Notes: generated by a model from the sequence alone, not told the origin. Numbered from the stretch's first letter, positions 1 through 9,435 are shown. The stretch: DNA of 64,000 nt from Citricoccus alkalitolerans (GCF_039528175.1 NZ_BAAALH010000001.1:1116001-1180000), one strand, 5' to 3'. Made by a program: numbers and translations.

Positions 1-890
1 CGCTGACCACCTGGCCTCCCTGTTGCTGCCAGGCCAGCGCCAGCGCGGACGGCCACGGGTCGTAGGCGGCGTCCAGCAGGGGGGGCAACGGTGCGGGTTC
101 TGAACTCCCCACTGTTTCACCGTCCTGCGCTCCCGGCACAGCGGCCGCCAGGGAGCCGGCGGTGGGGTCCGCGGCGCGCGGGGGCAGCGTGGCGACGACG
201 GCGCGGAAGCCGCCGGCCGCCGTCGGGAAGTCCTCCAGGAGGCGGACGCGGGGCGTCAGGCCGAAGCCGCGCGCGAGGTCGGCGTGCTCGGCGGCCTTGG
301 CCGGGGTACGGACGAACAGGTCGACGCCGGCCAGGCCCAGCTTCTCCGCGGCGGCGAGGGCCTCGTCCATGCTGTGGACGATCTCGGACTTGGCGGACTC
401 GGCGCCGCAACGCTCCACGACGNNNNNNNNNNNNNNNNNNNNNNNNNNNNNNNNNNNNNNNNNNNNNNNNNNNNNNNNNNNNNNNNNNNNNNNNNNNNAT
501 CCGGCCGCCGGTCACCTCCCGCTGGTAGCCCGCGAACACGAGCGACTCGACGATCCCCTCCACGTCCGTGTTGTAGGCCGTGGAGACACCGTCCCCGTCC
601 CAGACCACGGTGTTGAGGAATCCGAGCCGTTCGGCCCGCGGTGAGTAGCGGTCCACGAGCGGCATCATCGCGGACTTCAGCGGCATGGTGACCGAGAACC
701 CGAGCCAGTCGAAGCCCGTCCCCGGACTCCGATCCAGGCCGGCCATGAAGGCGGGCAGCGCCTCCGGTGTCACGTCGTGGGCGTCGTAGGTGACGTCCAG
801 GCCCAGGGCGCGGTAGGCGGCCCGGTGCAGAGCCGGTGACTTCGAGTGCGAGATGGGGTGCCCGAGGACCCCCGCGGACGGCCTAACCAC
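1..890 (-). CDS. aroE: shikimate dehydrogenase AroE (partial, interrupted by assembly gap)
   Basis: Reduces 3-dehydroshikimate to shikimate with NADPH in the cytosolic chorismate pathway. The N-terminal part carries the family signature GVLGHPISHSKSPALHRAAY, then VTMPLKSAM with the catalytic lysine and a region ending NTDVEGIVES. An N run then breaks the frame. Past the gap, in another frame, the C-terminal part reads LLDAAYDPWPSALALAW and GGQVV up to the window edge, which is typical of AroE. The break is therefore most likely an assembly artefact and not a mutation. I chose the GTG at 888-890, which overlaps the mltG stop (GTGGTTAG); an ATG at 953 would overlap mltG by 71 bases. Last gene of the alaS-ruvX-mltG-aroE run; its 3' end lies outside the window. 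Confidence 0.88.
423..498. other. assembly gap of 76 N inside aroE
   Basis: Seventy-six consecutive N. 76 is not a multiple of three and the aroE frame differs on the two sides, so the gap length is an estimate. All open reading frames crossing it are meaningless. Confidence 0.98.
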
Positions 891-2382
891 AGATGTCGGC
901 GTGGTCGGCGCAGTAGTCGCGGTATTCCTGTTGGTAGATGCGGTGCTGGGCATAGTCCTCTGCGAACTTCGTCTCGCCGGTTTCGATGTTGGTGGTCACC
1001 CAGTAGTAGTAGCTGTTGTCCTCCGGATGGGCCGCCGCGTCCAGGGCCTGGGTGGACGGGGCACCGATGGGACCGGGTGGCAGTCCTCGGTGGGCATAGG
1101 TGTTGTACTCATTGGAGGCGTCCTGCTTGTCCTCCTCCGAGAACTGCAGCTGGCGCTGGCCGAGCCCGTAGATCACGGTGGCATCGATCTGCAGGTAGCC
1201 GCCGGTCTCCTCATTGGACGGATTCAGGCGGTTCTCGATGATGCCGGCGACGATCGGGTAGTCGTCCGTCAGTGCCTCGGCTTCGAGGATGGAGGCGATC
1301 GTCACCGTGCGGAACTGCTCGGCCTCGTCCGTGATCCCCTGCTCCTCTAGCTCGGCCATGGTCGGCTCGATCATCATGGCGAAGATCTCGGCCGGTTCGG
1401 CATCCACGGGGAATCGGTACTCCCCCGGAGCCAGGTAGCCCTCCAGGCTGGGTGCCTCGGCGGGTAGCCCGAAGTCGGTGGGGTCCGCCGCTGCCGCCTC
1501 CAGGTCCTGGACGGTGACGCCCGTGGATTCGCTGACCGCGCTCATGGCCTCACCCAAGCGCATGCCGCGGTTCACTGCGACGTAGTGGACCTGGCCCTGA
1601 CCGTCGCGCTGGAGGATGGCCGCTGCGTCAGCGGCCCTCATCTGCCTCTTCAGCGGATACTCCCCCGGTTGGATGGTGTTCTCCGAGCGCGACTGGTTGA
1701 CGGCCTCGATGAAGGCGGCGCTGCTGGCCACGATGTCCTCGTCCTCAAGCCGGTTCCCGATGGCGATGGCGCCCTCACCCTCATTGACGGAGAACACCAC
1801 CTCGACTCCGCCGGGGCCCGGGTAGTCCTCGGCGACCGGGTTCGGCAGGATGCCCTTCAGCGCGAAGGACAGGCCCGCCACCAGCACCACGAATGCGGCG
1901 AAGGCCGCGGTCAGGGCGATATTTCGGCGACGACGACGCTTCCGTCGGGCAGCCTTCTTCGCCTGCTTCTCGGCGTCCAGGGAGCGGTCCCGGTTGACAG
2001 TGACGGTCTGGTATCCCTTGCGGCCTGCCGGTCGGACGATGACCGGCGTCCCCGAGCTGTCGGTACCCACCACGACGGCGTCCTCACCTGCCGCACCGCG
2101 GTCCTGACCCTGCCCCTCTCTGTCCTGGCCTTCGCTGGCCTCGTTGTGCTGGCCGGGGTATTCGCGGCGGTCTTCATCCAGGACGGGTTCACCGGGTGCA
2201 GGATCCACCGGTTCCCACGGGACTTCTGCGGCTGACGGCGCCGATGCGGCTGATCCAGCCGAGTCGGCCGATGCGGCCGAGTCGCTCCGGCGTGCCTCCT
2301 CGCGGCGGCGCATTTCGCGCCGGGTCAGCGGGGACTGCGGATCCCGGGAATCGTCAGGAGTCAGATCGGCCACGTGTCCCAT
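883..2382 (-). CDS. mltG: endolytic peptidoglycan transglycosylase MltG
   Basis: Membrane-anchored lytic transglycosylase that cuts nascent glycan strands and so helps set glycan length. The 499-residue protein has a long charged cytoplasmic tail, an arginine/lysine-rich stop-transfer run (about 143-153), one membrane helix (about 154-175) and an extracellular YceG domain. Family signatures are EGYLAPGEYRF, IASILEAEA with the presumed catalytic Glu near residue 367, and YNTYAHRGLPPGPIGAPS. The acidic and Ala-rich tail of about 150 residues is longer than in E. coli but usual in actinobacteria. The start overlaps the end of ruvX by 29 bases, and the stop overlaps the chosen aroE start, consistent with one translationally coupled operon. 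Confidence 0.95.
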   Translation of the reverse strand: MGHVADLTPDDSRDPQSPLTRREMRRREEARRSDSAASADSAGSAASAPSAAEVPWEPVDPAPGEPVLDEDRREYPGQHNEASEGQDREGQGQDRGAAGEDAVVVGTDSSGTPVIVRPAGRKGYQTVTVNRDRSLDAEKQAKKAARRKRRRRRNIALTAAFAAFVVLVAGLSFALKGILPNPVAEDYPGPGGVEVVFSVNEGEGAIAIGNRLEDEDIVASSAAFIEAVNQSRSENTIQPGEYPLKRQMRAADAAAILQRDGQGQVHYVAVNRGMRLGEAMSAVSESTGVTVQDLEAAAADPTDFGLPAEAPSLEGYLAPGEYRFPVDAEPAEIFAMMIEPTMAELEEQGITDEAEQFRTVTIASILEAEALTDDYPIVAGIIENRLNPSNEETGGYLQIDATVIYGLGQRQLQFSEEDKQDASNEYNTYAHRGLPPGPIGAPSTQALDAAAHPEDNSYYYWVTTNIETGETKFAEDYAQHRIYQQEYRDYCADHADICG

Positions 2383-2893
2383 CCTCTCCCTCTGGTCCTT
2401 CTGGCGCAGACAACAGCACGGGACGCCCGGCGTCCCGCTGGAGTGATTGTTGCATATTCAAGGCCTGCTCGAGGATCTGCACGGCCGCCACCTGGTCCAC
2501 GACCTCGCGGTGGGTCCGGCTCCCCCGGCCGGCTTCATGCAGTTGCCGGTGCGCCGTGACGGTGCTGAGGCGTTCGTCCACGAGGTGCACCCGTGCCGGG
2601 CTTCCGGCGGCGAGCAGCTCCGCTGCCAGGTCCTGGGCATAGCGGTGGGCATCCTCGGTGGACTCCGTGGAGCGGCCCTGCATGTTCACCGGGTACCCGA
2701 CGTAGACCACCACTGCCTGACGCTCCAGGGCCTCCCGGACGATCAGCCGCCGGTCGTACCCCTTCTTGGCGTCTCGCCGGAGGGTCTTCACCGGGGTGGC
2801 CAGGATGCCGTCCGGGTCAGAGGCGGCGAGGCCGACGCGGGCTCTGCCGACGTCGACCCCGAGCCGGACCCCGCGCTGCAGTGCACCGTTCAC
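2354..2893 (-). CDS. ruvX: Holliday junction resolvase-like YqgF/RuvX protein
   Basis: RNase H-fold nuclease family linked to pre-16S rRNA 5' processing and possibly to junction resolution. Motifs seen are GVDVGRARVGLAASDPDG (first acidic residue), VYVGYPVNMQGR, LVDERLST and, near the C-terminus of the fold, VDQVAAVQILEQAL. The 179-residue length is slightly longer than the usual 140-160 because of a charged C-terminal tail. The GTG start shares bases with the alaS stop in GTGA, so translation is probably coupled to alaS. It sits in the conserved actinobacterial order alaS-ruvX-mltG-aroE. Confidence 0.93.
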   Translation of the reverse strand: MNGALQRGVRLGVDVGRARVGLAASDPDGILATPVKTLRRDAKKGYDRRLIVREALERQAVVVYVGYPVNMQGRSTESTEDAHRYAQDLAAELLAAGSPARVHLVDERLSTVTAHRQLHEAGRGSRTHREVVDQVAAVQILEQALNMQQSLQRDAGRPVLLSAPEGPEGEDGTRGRSDS

Positions 2894-5649
2894 GCGCCCG
2901 CGGCCCCGACCGTCGACTCGATCGCCGTCCGTACGGCCAGCAGGGCTTCATCGACCCGGGCGGCATCCTGGCCGCCGCCCTGGGCCACGTCGTCCTTGCC
3001 ACCGCCACCTCCGCCGAGCACTCCGCAAGCCGTCTTGACGAGTGCACCGGCTTTCAGCCCGGAATCGCGGGCTGCCTGGTTGGTGCCGACCACCACCAGT
3101 GGACGGCCCTTGGCGGTCCCCGCCATGGCCACCACCACGGGGGTTCCCGCGGCATTGCCGGACTGGTTCTCCAACCGGGAGCGCAGGTCCAGCACGAGGC
3201 GACGCAGCTCGTCGCCGGAGCCGACCTGACCGGCGTCGTGCGCCAGGACCGTGACAGTGGCGCCGGGGCCGGACACCGCCTCCGCGTTCTCGACGAGGCG
3301 TCCGGCCTCGGCCTGCAGCTGGGCCGAGCGCAGGACGGCGAGTTCCTTCTCGACCTCCTTGAGCCGGGCCAGGGTGCCGGCAACCCGGTCCTTGACCTGG
3401 TCCGCCGGGACCTTGAGGAGGCCGGTGAGCTCGTTGACGAGCGTGCGCTCGGTGGCCAGGTGGCGGAAGGCGTCCAGGCCGACGAGGGCCTCGACGCGGC
3501 GGTTGCCCGATCCCACGGACTGCTCCCCGAGCAGGGCCAGGGTGCCGATCTCCGCCGTGGCGCCCACATGGGTGCCTCCGCACAGCTCGCGGGACCAGGC
3601 CCCGTTGACCTCGACCACGCGCACGCGGTCTCCGTACTTCTCGCCGAACAGGCTCATCGCCCCGAGTGCGCGGGCCTCGTCCAGGCCCATCTCCCGCGTG
3701 AGCACGGGGTGGTTGTCCCGGATGGCCAGGTTGGAGACCTCCTCCACCTCGGACCGGGCCATCTCACTCATGGCCTCGCCCCAGCGGAAGTCGAACCGCA
3801 GGTAGCCCTCCTTGTTGAAGGAACCGGACTGCGTGGCCTCCGGCCCGAGGATCTGATGGAGGGCGGCATGCACGAGGTGCGTGCCCGTATGGGCCTTCTG
3901 GGCGTCCAGGCGCCGCTGCAGGTCGATGGCACCAACGGCGGAGGCCCCGGAGGGCACCTCGCCCTCGGTGACCTTGACCCGGTGCACGCTCAGTCCCCGG
4001 ACCGGGGACTGGACGTCGAGGACCTCGAGGACGAAGCCGTCGCCGGTGATGTGACCGGTGTCAGCGGCCTGACCGCCGGCCTCGGCGTAGAAGGGCGTGG
4101 CATCCAGCACCAGTTCGAGTTCCTGGCCGGCGGTGGCCGAATCAACCCGCTGGCCGCCGCTCAGCAGGCCGCGGATGCGGGCCTCGGTGGTGTGCTCGGT
4201 GTAGCCGGTGAAGACGGTGTCCCCCTCGGCCTGCAGCTGGCGGTAGGCCGAGGAGTCCACGTGACCGGACTTCTTGGACTTGGCGTCCTGGCGGGCACGG
4301 TTGCGCTGCTCGGTCATGAGCTCGCGGAAACCGGCCTCGTCCACGGCCACCCCGGCCTCTTCGGCCATCTCCAGGGTGAGGTCGATCGGGAACCCGTAGG
4401 TGTCATGCAGTTCGAAGGCGTCGGCACCGGAGATGCCGGCCGTCCTGGCGCCTTCCCCTCCTGCAGCGCGGGCGGCGGACTTCGCTGCCGTGACGGCCGA
4501 GTCCATCCGGGCCGTACCGGCGGCGATGGTCCGCAGGAAGGCCTTCTCCTCGTTGTAGGCGATCCGGGCGATGCGCTCGAAATCCCGCTCGATCTCCGGG
4601 TAGGTGCCCTTCATGGCGTCGCGGGAGACCGGCAGCAGCTCGGGCAGCACCGGATCGGTCACGCCCATCAGGCGCATGGCGCGCACAGCACGGCGGATTA
4701 GGCGGCGCAGCACGTAGCCGCCGGCCTCGTTGCCGGGCACCACGCCGTCAGTGATGAGCATCAACGCGGAGCGGATGTGGTCAGCGATCATCCGCAGACG
4801 CACGTCGTCCGTGTAGCGCGGATCCGTGGCGTCCTCGGTGGAGGAGTACTCCTTGCCGGCCAGTGCGGCGGCGCGGTCCAGGACGGGGCGGACCTGGTCC
4901 GTCTCGTACATGTTCTCCACACCCTGCAGGATCATGGCGAGACGTTCGAGGCCCAGGCCGGTGTCGATGTTCTTGTGGTCCAGCTCGCCCGCCACGGTGA
5001 AGTGGGTCTGAGAGTTCACCTCGGAGAGCTGGTACTGCATGAAGACCAGGTTCCAGATCTCCATGTAGCGGTTCTCGTCCGCGGACGGGCCGCCCTCGCT
5101 GCCGTACTCCGGTCCCCGGTCATAGAAGATCTCCGAGTCCGGGCCGCCGGGGCCGGGCTGGCCGGTGTGCCAGTAGTTGTCCTCCTTGCCCAGGCGCTGA
5201 ATGCGTTCGGCCGGGAAGCCGACCTCCTCGCGCCAGATGCGCTCGGCCTCGTCATCCTCCTCGTACACCGTGACCCACAGTCGCTCGGGGTCCAGGCCGA
5301 AGCCACCCTGGTCCTGACCTGTGGTCAGCAGCTCCCAGGCATAGGGGATGGCCTTCTCCTTGAAGTAGTCACCGAAGGAGAAGTTGCCGCACATCTGGAA
5401 GAAGGTGCCGTGGCGGACCGTCTTGCCGACCTCTTCGATGTCCGCGGTGCGGATGCACTTCTGCACCGTGGTGGCCCGCTGGTAGGGCGGTGTCTCCTGG
5501 CCCAGGAAGTACGGGATGAAGGGGACCATGCCGGCGATCGTGAACAGCAACGACGGGTCCGGGGAGACCAACGAGGCCGAGGGAACGACGGTGTGGTCCT
5601 TCTTGGCGAAGAAATCCAGCCAACGACTGGCGATGTCCTGGGACTTCAT
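2890..5649 (-). CDS. alaS: alanyl-tRNA synthetase
   Basis: Charges tRNA-Ala with alanine and edits misacylated Ser/Gly. I placed the start at the ATG giving MKSQDIASRWLDFFAKKDH, the normal N-terminus; the frame stays open for 90 more codons upstream, but that stretch overlaps the preceding gene and has no family similarity. The 919 residues carry the class II catalytic core (TVQKCIRTADIEEVGKT, GNFSFGDYFKE), the editing domain with the zinc motif HTGTHLVHAALH and later ELCGGTHV, and a C-Ala domain ending in a GGGGGGKDD stretch. Length and motifs are complete. It starts 7 bases after the DUF6167-like gene and overlaps ruvX by 4 bases. Confidence 0.97.
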   Translation of the reverse strand: MKSQDIASRWLDFFAKKDHTVVPSASLVSPDPSLLFTIAGMVPFIPYFLGQETPPYQRATTVQKCIRTADIEEVGKTVRHGTFFQMCGNFSFGDYFKEKAIPYAWELLTTGQDQGGFGLDPERLWVTVYEEDDEAERIWREEVGFPAERIQRLGKEDNYWHTGQPGPGGPDSEIFYDRGPEYGSEGGPSADENRYMEIWNLVFMQYQLSEVNSQTHFTVAGELDHKNIDTGLGLERLAMILQGVENMYETDQVRPVLDRAAALAGKEYSSTEDATDPRYTDDVRLRMIADHIRSALMLITDGVVPGNEAGGYVLRRLIRRAVRAMRLMGVTDPVLPELLPVSRDAMKGTYPEIERDFERIARIAYNEEKAFLRTIAAGTARMDSAVTAAKSAARAAGGEGARTAGISGADAFELHDTYGFPIDLTLEMAEEAGVAVDEAGFRELMTEQRNRARQDAKSKKSGHVDSSAYRQLQAEGDTVFTGYTEHTTEARIRGLLSGGQRVDSATAGQELELVLDATPFYAEAGGQAADTGHITGDGFVLEVLDVQSPVRGLSVHRVKVTEGEVPSGASAVGAIDLQRRLDAQKAHTGTHLVHAALHQILGPEATQSGSFNKEGYLRFDFRWGEAMSEMARSEVEEVSNLAIRDNHPVLTREMGLDEARALGAMSLFGEKYGDRVRVVEVNGAWSRELCGGTHVGATAEIGTLALLGEQSVGSGNRRVEALVGLDAFRHLATERTLVNELTGLLKVPADQVKDRVAGTLARLKEVEKELAVLRSAQLQAEAGRLVENAEAVSGPGATVTVLAHDAGQVGSGDELRRLVLDLRSRLENQSGNAAGTPVVVAMAGTAKGRPLVVVGTNQAARDSGLKAGALVKTACGVLGGGGGGKDDVAQGGGQDAARVDEALLAVRTAIESTVGAAGA

Positions 5650-5656
5650 GACTGCT

Positions 5657-6064
5657 CTACGACTGCTTTCGGGGGTCGGTGGGTCGGGGTGTGGACCTGT
5701 CCGCAGGGCCTTCCGTGGCGGTACCCGTAATGGTGGTGTGCGCCGCGTCCGGGACATCGGAGGCGGCCGCTGCAGCCGCGGTCCGGGTCGGCTCCTGCTG
5801 CGGCGCGGGGTCGGCCAGGGAGGACGACATCGTCTTCCAGGCCGGGACCTCCTCGCGCAGCTGATAGGCGAAGGAACGGGCGCTGGCGGCCAGGGCGGTG
5901 GCCGCGGCCTGCCCGGCATTGCGCCCGATGTTCTCCGGGTTCAGCGTGTGGCGGATCGTCTCCTCGGCCCGCAGGGCGGCGGCGTCACGTCCCTTGCTGA
6001 AGACGGTGTGCCCGAGCCAGCCGACGGCTGCCCCCACTCCCACCAGCATTACGCGCTTGATCAC
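5657..6064 (-). CDS. DUF6167-like small membrane-associated protein
   Basis: A 135-residue protein beginning MIKRVMLVGVGAAVGWLGHTV, a single N-terminal hydrophobic segment, followed by a soluble helical region (LRAEETIRHTLNPENIG) and a Pro/Thr/Ala-rich tail. In many actinobacteria a gene of this kind (DUF6167) lies between rpsD and alaS; the assignment rests on this position and general architecture. No enzymatic motif is seen. It lies 7 bases upstream of alaS and is probably co-transcribed with it. A strong terminator hairpin separates it from rpsD. Function unknown. Confidence 0.75.
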   Translation of the reverse strand: MIKRVMLVGVGAAVGWLGHTVFSKGRDAAALRAEETIRHTLNPENIGRNAGQAAATALAASARSFAYQLREEVPAWKTMSSSLADPAPQQEPTRTAAAAAASDVPDAAHTTITGTATEGPADRSTPRPTDPRKQS

Positions 6065-6197
6065 GGGATTTCCTTTCGCTTCAGTGCCTGGTCCACCCTA
6101 CCGGGGCCGCAGCCCCAGCGTGGAACTTCAGCGCCCGACGCCGGCCCTGGCGTCCCCGGATTCAGGTCCAGGCCCGCTGTTCGTCCTTAAAGCCGAA

Positions 6198-6229
6198 ACC
6201 CGGCGTCCCCTCGAGGGGACACCGGGTTC
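6198..6229 (-). terminator. terminator hairpin after rpsD
   Basis: AACCCGG-c-GTCCCC, loop TCGA, GGGGAC-a-CCGGGTT: a 13-bp stem with one internal mismatch, starting 36 bases after the rpsD stop. On the minus strand it is followed by a short T-containing stretch. Confidence 0.8.
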
Positions 6230-6264
6230 TCAGGCAGTTTCCGCCGCAGCAGATCCGGAAGGGA

Positions 6265-6891
6265 TCAGCGTGCGTAGTACTCGACCACGAGCTGCTCTTC
6301 GCAGGTCACGGGGACCTCGGAGCGCTTCGGGCGGCGGGTCAGCTTGGCCTGCAGCTTGTCGATCTCGACGTCCAGGTAGCCCGGGACGGCCGGCAGGACG
6401 TCCTGGTGTGCGCCGGTGGCGGAGATCTGGAACGGGACCATCTTCTCCGAGCGCTCGTGCACGTGGATCAGCTGGCCCTCCTTCACGCGGAAGGACGGGC
6501 GGTCCACGCGGGCGCCATCCACCACGATGTGGCGGTGCACGACCATCTGGCGGGCCTGCTGGATGGTGCGGGCGAAGCCGGCGCGCAGCACGAGGGCGTC
6601 GAGGCGCATCTCGAGCAGCTCGACCAGGTTCTCACCGGTCAGGCCCGAGGTGCGCTTCGCCTCTTCGAAGTAGCGGCGCATCTGCGCCTCACGGATGTTG
6701 TACTGGGCGCGCAGACGCTGCTTTTCCTTCAGGCGCACCGAGTAGTCGGAGTCCGCCTTGCGACGGGCGCGGCCATGCTGGCCGGGACCGTACGGACGGC
6801 GCTCCATGTACTTCTCGGCCTTGGGAGTCAGGGCAATGCCGAGCGCGCGCGAGTGGCGCACGGTGCGGCGAGTACGGAGGTTGGAAGCCAC
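6265..6891 (-). CDS. rpsD: 30S ribosomal protein S4
   Basis: Primary 16S rRNA-binding protein of the small subunit. The 208 residues show the S4 N-terminal domain (RHSRALGIALTPKAEKYMER, YGPGQHGRARRK) and the S4 RNA-binding domain (RLDALVLRAGFARTIQQAR, VVHRHIVVDGARVDRPSFRV). The start is GTG with AAAGG upstream. It stands alone here, as in many actinobacteria, and not in the alpha operon with rpsK and rpoA. It has its own terminator downstream and a 356-base upstream region that may carry its promoter and leader. Confidence 0.97.
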   Translation of the reverse strand: MASNLRTRRTVRHSRALGIALTPKAEKYMERRPYGPGQHGRARRKADSDYSVRLKEKQRLRAQYNIREAQMRRYFEEAKRTSGLTGENLVELLEMRLDALVLRAGFARTIQQARQMVVHRHIVVDGARVDRPSFRVKEGQLIHVHERSEKMVPFQISATGAHQDVLPAVPGYLDVEIDKLQAKLTRRPKRSEVPVTCEEQLVVEYYAR

Positions 6892-7247
6892 GAGGGACCT
6901 TTCTTGTCAGGCGGCACGGTTCTGGTTTGTCTCCGGTCCTGACACATGGCGGGGGCTCCCGCGGTGTGACAAGGGTGGACCGGAACCTGGCCTCCCGTGC
7001 GTCCTTCGGGAGAGTTGAGGGGCATGCCGCTGCCCGTCGTTGCTACAGCGCCGCAGGACCCGGACGGGGCCTCCCCACATCACCGGCACAGGCCGGAACG
7101 AGGCGGGGAGAACTGGCGGCGCTTGCCAGACAGCAGAAGAGTCTACCAGTTCTGCACCGTGCCCCAGACCGCCGCATCCGGGACTCCGGGGGCCCGCGAG
7201 GCCGGGAAGGCGAGATCCCGGGACTCCAGGACTCCGGGACTCCGGGG
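6892..7247. other. rpsD upstream region, no gene seen
   Basis: This interval between rpsD and the stress-protein gene (both minus strand) should hold the rpsD promoter and leader. I see GC-rich potential stem-loops near 6946-6975 but no clear regulatory motif. Its far end contains the GGACTCC repeat cluster described separately. Confidence 0.5.
7178..7245. repeat. GGACTCC short repeat cluster
   Basis: Four copies of GGACTCC at 7181-7187, 7221-7227, 7229-7235 and 7238-7244, three of them nearly tandem (GGACTCCAGGACTCCGGGA then CTCC). It lies immediately 3' of the stress-protein stop codon on the minus strand. It may be a simple-sequence expansion or part of a terminator; no function can be assigned. 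Confidence 0.6.
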
Positions 7248-7763
7248 CTAGGCCTCGGTCCCCTGTTCCGGCATGGGCTGCCCGTTGGCCACCCGCGCGG
7301 CCTGGTTGATGTGGGACGCCTCCACGAGCACATCGTAGGACTCGGCCTCCATGACCTGAACGGAGGAGAAGTCACGGCGGCCTCGGGTGGCCGCATGGCC
7401 GAGCGCTCCGAAGATCGCACCCCACACCGCGCCGAGGCCCAGGGTCATCAACAGGATCACGACCCAGCCGGCGGCCGGGGCCAGGATGAGGAAGAGCAGG
7501 CCGATCATCAGGCCGAACCACAGGCCGGTCAACGCGCCCTGGATGGCGGCCCGCCCCGTGGTCAGCCGGCCGGTGATCTGCTCGACGGAACGCAGGCCGG
7601 TCCCGACGATCCTGGTCTTCTCCACGGGGAAGCCACCATCGGAGAGGCGGTCCACCAGCTCCTGGGCCTGTTCGTAGGCGGCCACCGACTTGAGGATCCG
7701 GTAGTCGACCTCGGCGGTGTTCGGCACGAGCCGGCTGGCCGGGTTGTTCGCGGGAGTGGACAT
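7248..7763 (-). CDS. general stress protein 17M-like membrane protein
   Basis: A 171-residue protein with an N-terminal domain like general stress protein 17M/YflT (YEQAQELVDRLSDGGFPVEK, TRIVGTGLRSVEQITGRLT). Two adjacent hydrophobic segments follow (LTGLWFGLMIGLLFLILAP and VVILLMTLGLGAVWGAIFG), then a short soluble C-terminus. Such proteins are common single-copy genes in Micrococcaceae and are linked to envelope or general stress only by family name. It is monocistronic or the distal gene after rarA, 102 bases away on the same strand. No regulatory signal was recognised. Confidence 0.8.
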   Translation of the reverse strand: MSTPANNPASRLVPNTAEVDYRILKSVAAYEQAQELVDRLSDGGFPVEKTRIVGTGLRSVEQITGRLTTGRAAIQGALTGLWFGLMIGLLFLILAPAAGWVVILLMTLGLGAVWGAIFGALGHAATRGRRDFSSVQVMEAESYDVLVEASHINQAARVANGQPMPEQGTEA

Positions 7764-7865
7764 GGCGGATACTCCGATCTCCGCGGCCGGCCGGCCGGCC
7801 CCCGAAGGTGGCCTTGAGGCCGTTCCGCGGTCCTAGCAGGTACGGACACCCCCCAGTTTAGGGGC

Positions 7866-9374
7866 CTACGTGTTGGAATCGCTCTGGTCGGATGCCGATT
7901 GCGCCGGTGGTGGAGTGCCCCGGATGATCGACCGCAGGTGCTGCACCCGCTCCCCCACGTTCCGTTCCACGCCGTTCTGCTTGGGACGGTAGTAGTCCTT
8001 CCCGCGGAGCGAATCCGGCAGATACTGCTGCCGCGCCACCGAATGCGGCGCATCATGGGAGTAGATGTACCCCTTGCCGTGGCCCAGGCCGGCCGCCCCC
8101 GGGTAGTGGGCGTCCCGCAGGTGGGGCGGAACCTCCCCTGACAGGCCGGCACGGACGTCCGCCACGGCCTCGTTGATGGCGGCGTAGGAGGCATTGGACT
8201 TGGGTGCGGTGGCGAGGTGCACCGTGGCCTCGGCCAGGACCAGCCGTCCCTCCGGCATGCCGATGAGCTGCACCGCCTGGGCTGCCGCGACGGCCGTCTG
8301 CAGTGCGGTGGGATCGGCCATTCCGATGTCCTCGGAGGCCGAGATGATCAGGCGCCGGGAAATGAACCTCGGGTCCTCCCCCGCCTCCAGCATCCGCGCC
8401 AGGTAGTGCAGGGAGGCGTCCACGTCCGAACCGCGGATCGACTTGATGAACGCGCTGATCACGTCATAGTGCTGGTCCCCGGCCTTGTCATAGCGCAGCA
8501 CCGCCCGGTCCATGGCCTGGGCCGCGTCCTGGAGGCTGATCGAGGGCAGTTCGGGCCGGTGAGACTTTACGGGCTCATCGGCCTCGTCTGGTTCGGCGGC
8601 CTCCCAGCGGTCCAGGGCCACGCCGGCGCTGGCCTCCAGGGTGGTCAGCCCCCGGCGGGCATCGCCCTGGGCCATGCGCACCAGGTACTCGCGGGCGTCG
8701 TCCTCCAGCACCACCGTGCCGTTGAGTCCCCGCTCGTCAGCGACCGCACGGTCCAGCACGCCGCCGATGTCCGCGTCCGTGAGCGGCTTGAGCGTGAGCA
8801 TGATGGACCGGGAGAGCAACGGCGCCACCACGGAGAAGGACGGGTTCTCGGTGGTCGCGGCCACCAGGACCACCCACCGGTTCTCCACCCCGGGCAGCAG
8901 GGCGTCCTGCTGGGCCTTGTTGAACCGGTGGATCTCGTCCAGGAACAGCACCGTGGTCCGGCCGTAGAGGTCCCGGTCGTTCAGCGCCTGGTCCATGACC
9001 GCCCGCACGTCCTTGACGCCGGCGTTGATGGCGGACAGCTCCACGAACTTGCGGCCCGGGCCGCGGGCAATCACGGTCGCCAAAGTGGTCTTGCCGGTGC
9101 CGGGCGGGCCATAGAGGATTAGCGACGACGGCCCGGCACCACGGCCGCCCCGGCCTCCGGCCGCGCCCTCCGCCAGCTTGCGCAGCGGCGAGCCGACGTG
9201 GAGCAGGTGCTGCTGACCGACCACCTCGTCGACGGTGCGCGGACGCATGCGCACCGCCAAGGGGGCGCTGGGGCGGTCCCGACCGCCCGAGGAGGCGCCG
9301 TCGTCGTGCGGCGTGTCCGATGCGCCGTCACCATCATGGTCCTCGCCGCCGAGCACACTGAACAAATCACTCAC
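7866..9374 (-). CDS. rarA: replication-associated recombination protein RarA (AAA+ ATPase)
   Basis: AAA+ ATPase related to clamp-loader subunits that acts at stalled replication forks. Of 502 residues, the first 40 or so are low-complexity and acidic. Then come RMRPRTVDEVVGQQHLL, Walker A GPPGTGKTT (about 89-97), Walker B VLFLDEIHRF (about 142-151), the sensor region VAATTENPSFSV, and the C-terminal MgsA/RarA tetramerisation domain (YDVISAFIKSIRGSD, ALHYLARMLEAGEDP-like, YPDSLRGKDYYRP). Complete by length and motifs. It lies divergent from dtd (61 bases apart) in the usual Micrococcaceae neighbourhood. Confidence 0.95.
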   Translation of the reverse strand: MSDLFSVLGGEDHDGDGASDTPHDDGASSGGRDRPSAPLAVRMRPRTVDEVVGQQHLLHVGSPLRKLAEGAAGGRGGRGAGPSSLILYGPPGTGKTTLATVIARGPGRKFVELSAINAGVKDVRAVMDQALNDRDLYGRTTVLFLDEIHRFNKAQQDALLPGVENRWVVLVAATTENPSFSVVAPLLSRSIMLTLKPLTDADIGGVLDRAVADERGLNGTVVLEDDAREYLVRMAQGDARRGLTTLEASAGVALDRWEAAEPDEADEPVKSHRPELPSISLQDAAQAMDRAVLRYDKAGDQHYDVISAFIKSIRGSDVDASLHYLARMLEAGEDPRFISRRLIISASEDIGMADPTALQTAVAAAQAVQLIGMPEGRLVLAEATVHLATAPKSNASYAAINEAVADVRAGLSGEVPPHLRDAHYPGAAGLGHGKGYIYSHDAPHSVARQQYLPDSLRGKDYYRPKQNGVERNVGERVQHLRSIIRGTPPPAQSASDQSDSNT

Positions 9375-9435
9375 CGGCCCAGCCTAGCCGCCGTCCCGGA
9401 CGCACTGGGCGCCCGGGGGCGGGGAGAATGGAGCC

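Noticed and set aside
2593..4701. 702-codon open frame on the plus strand
   Set aside because: Antisense shadow of alaS; high-GC third positions create long frames on the opposite strand and its translation has no coherent family signal.
5898..7817. 639-codon open frame on the plus strand
   Set aside because: Runs opposite rpsD and the stress-protein gene, with Arg/Pro/Gly-rich junk translation.
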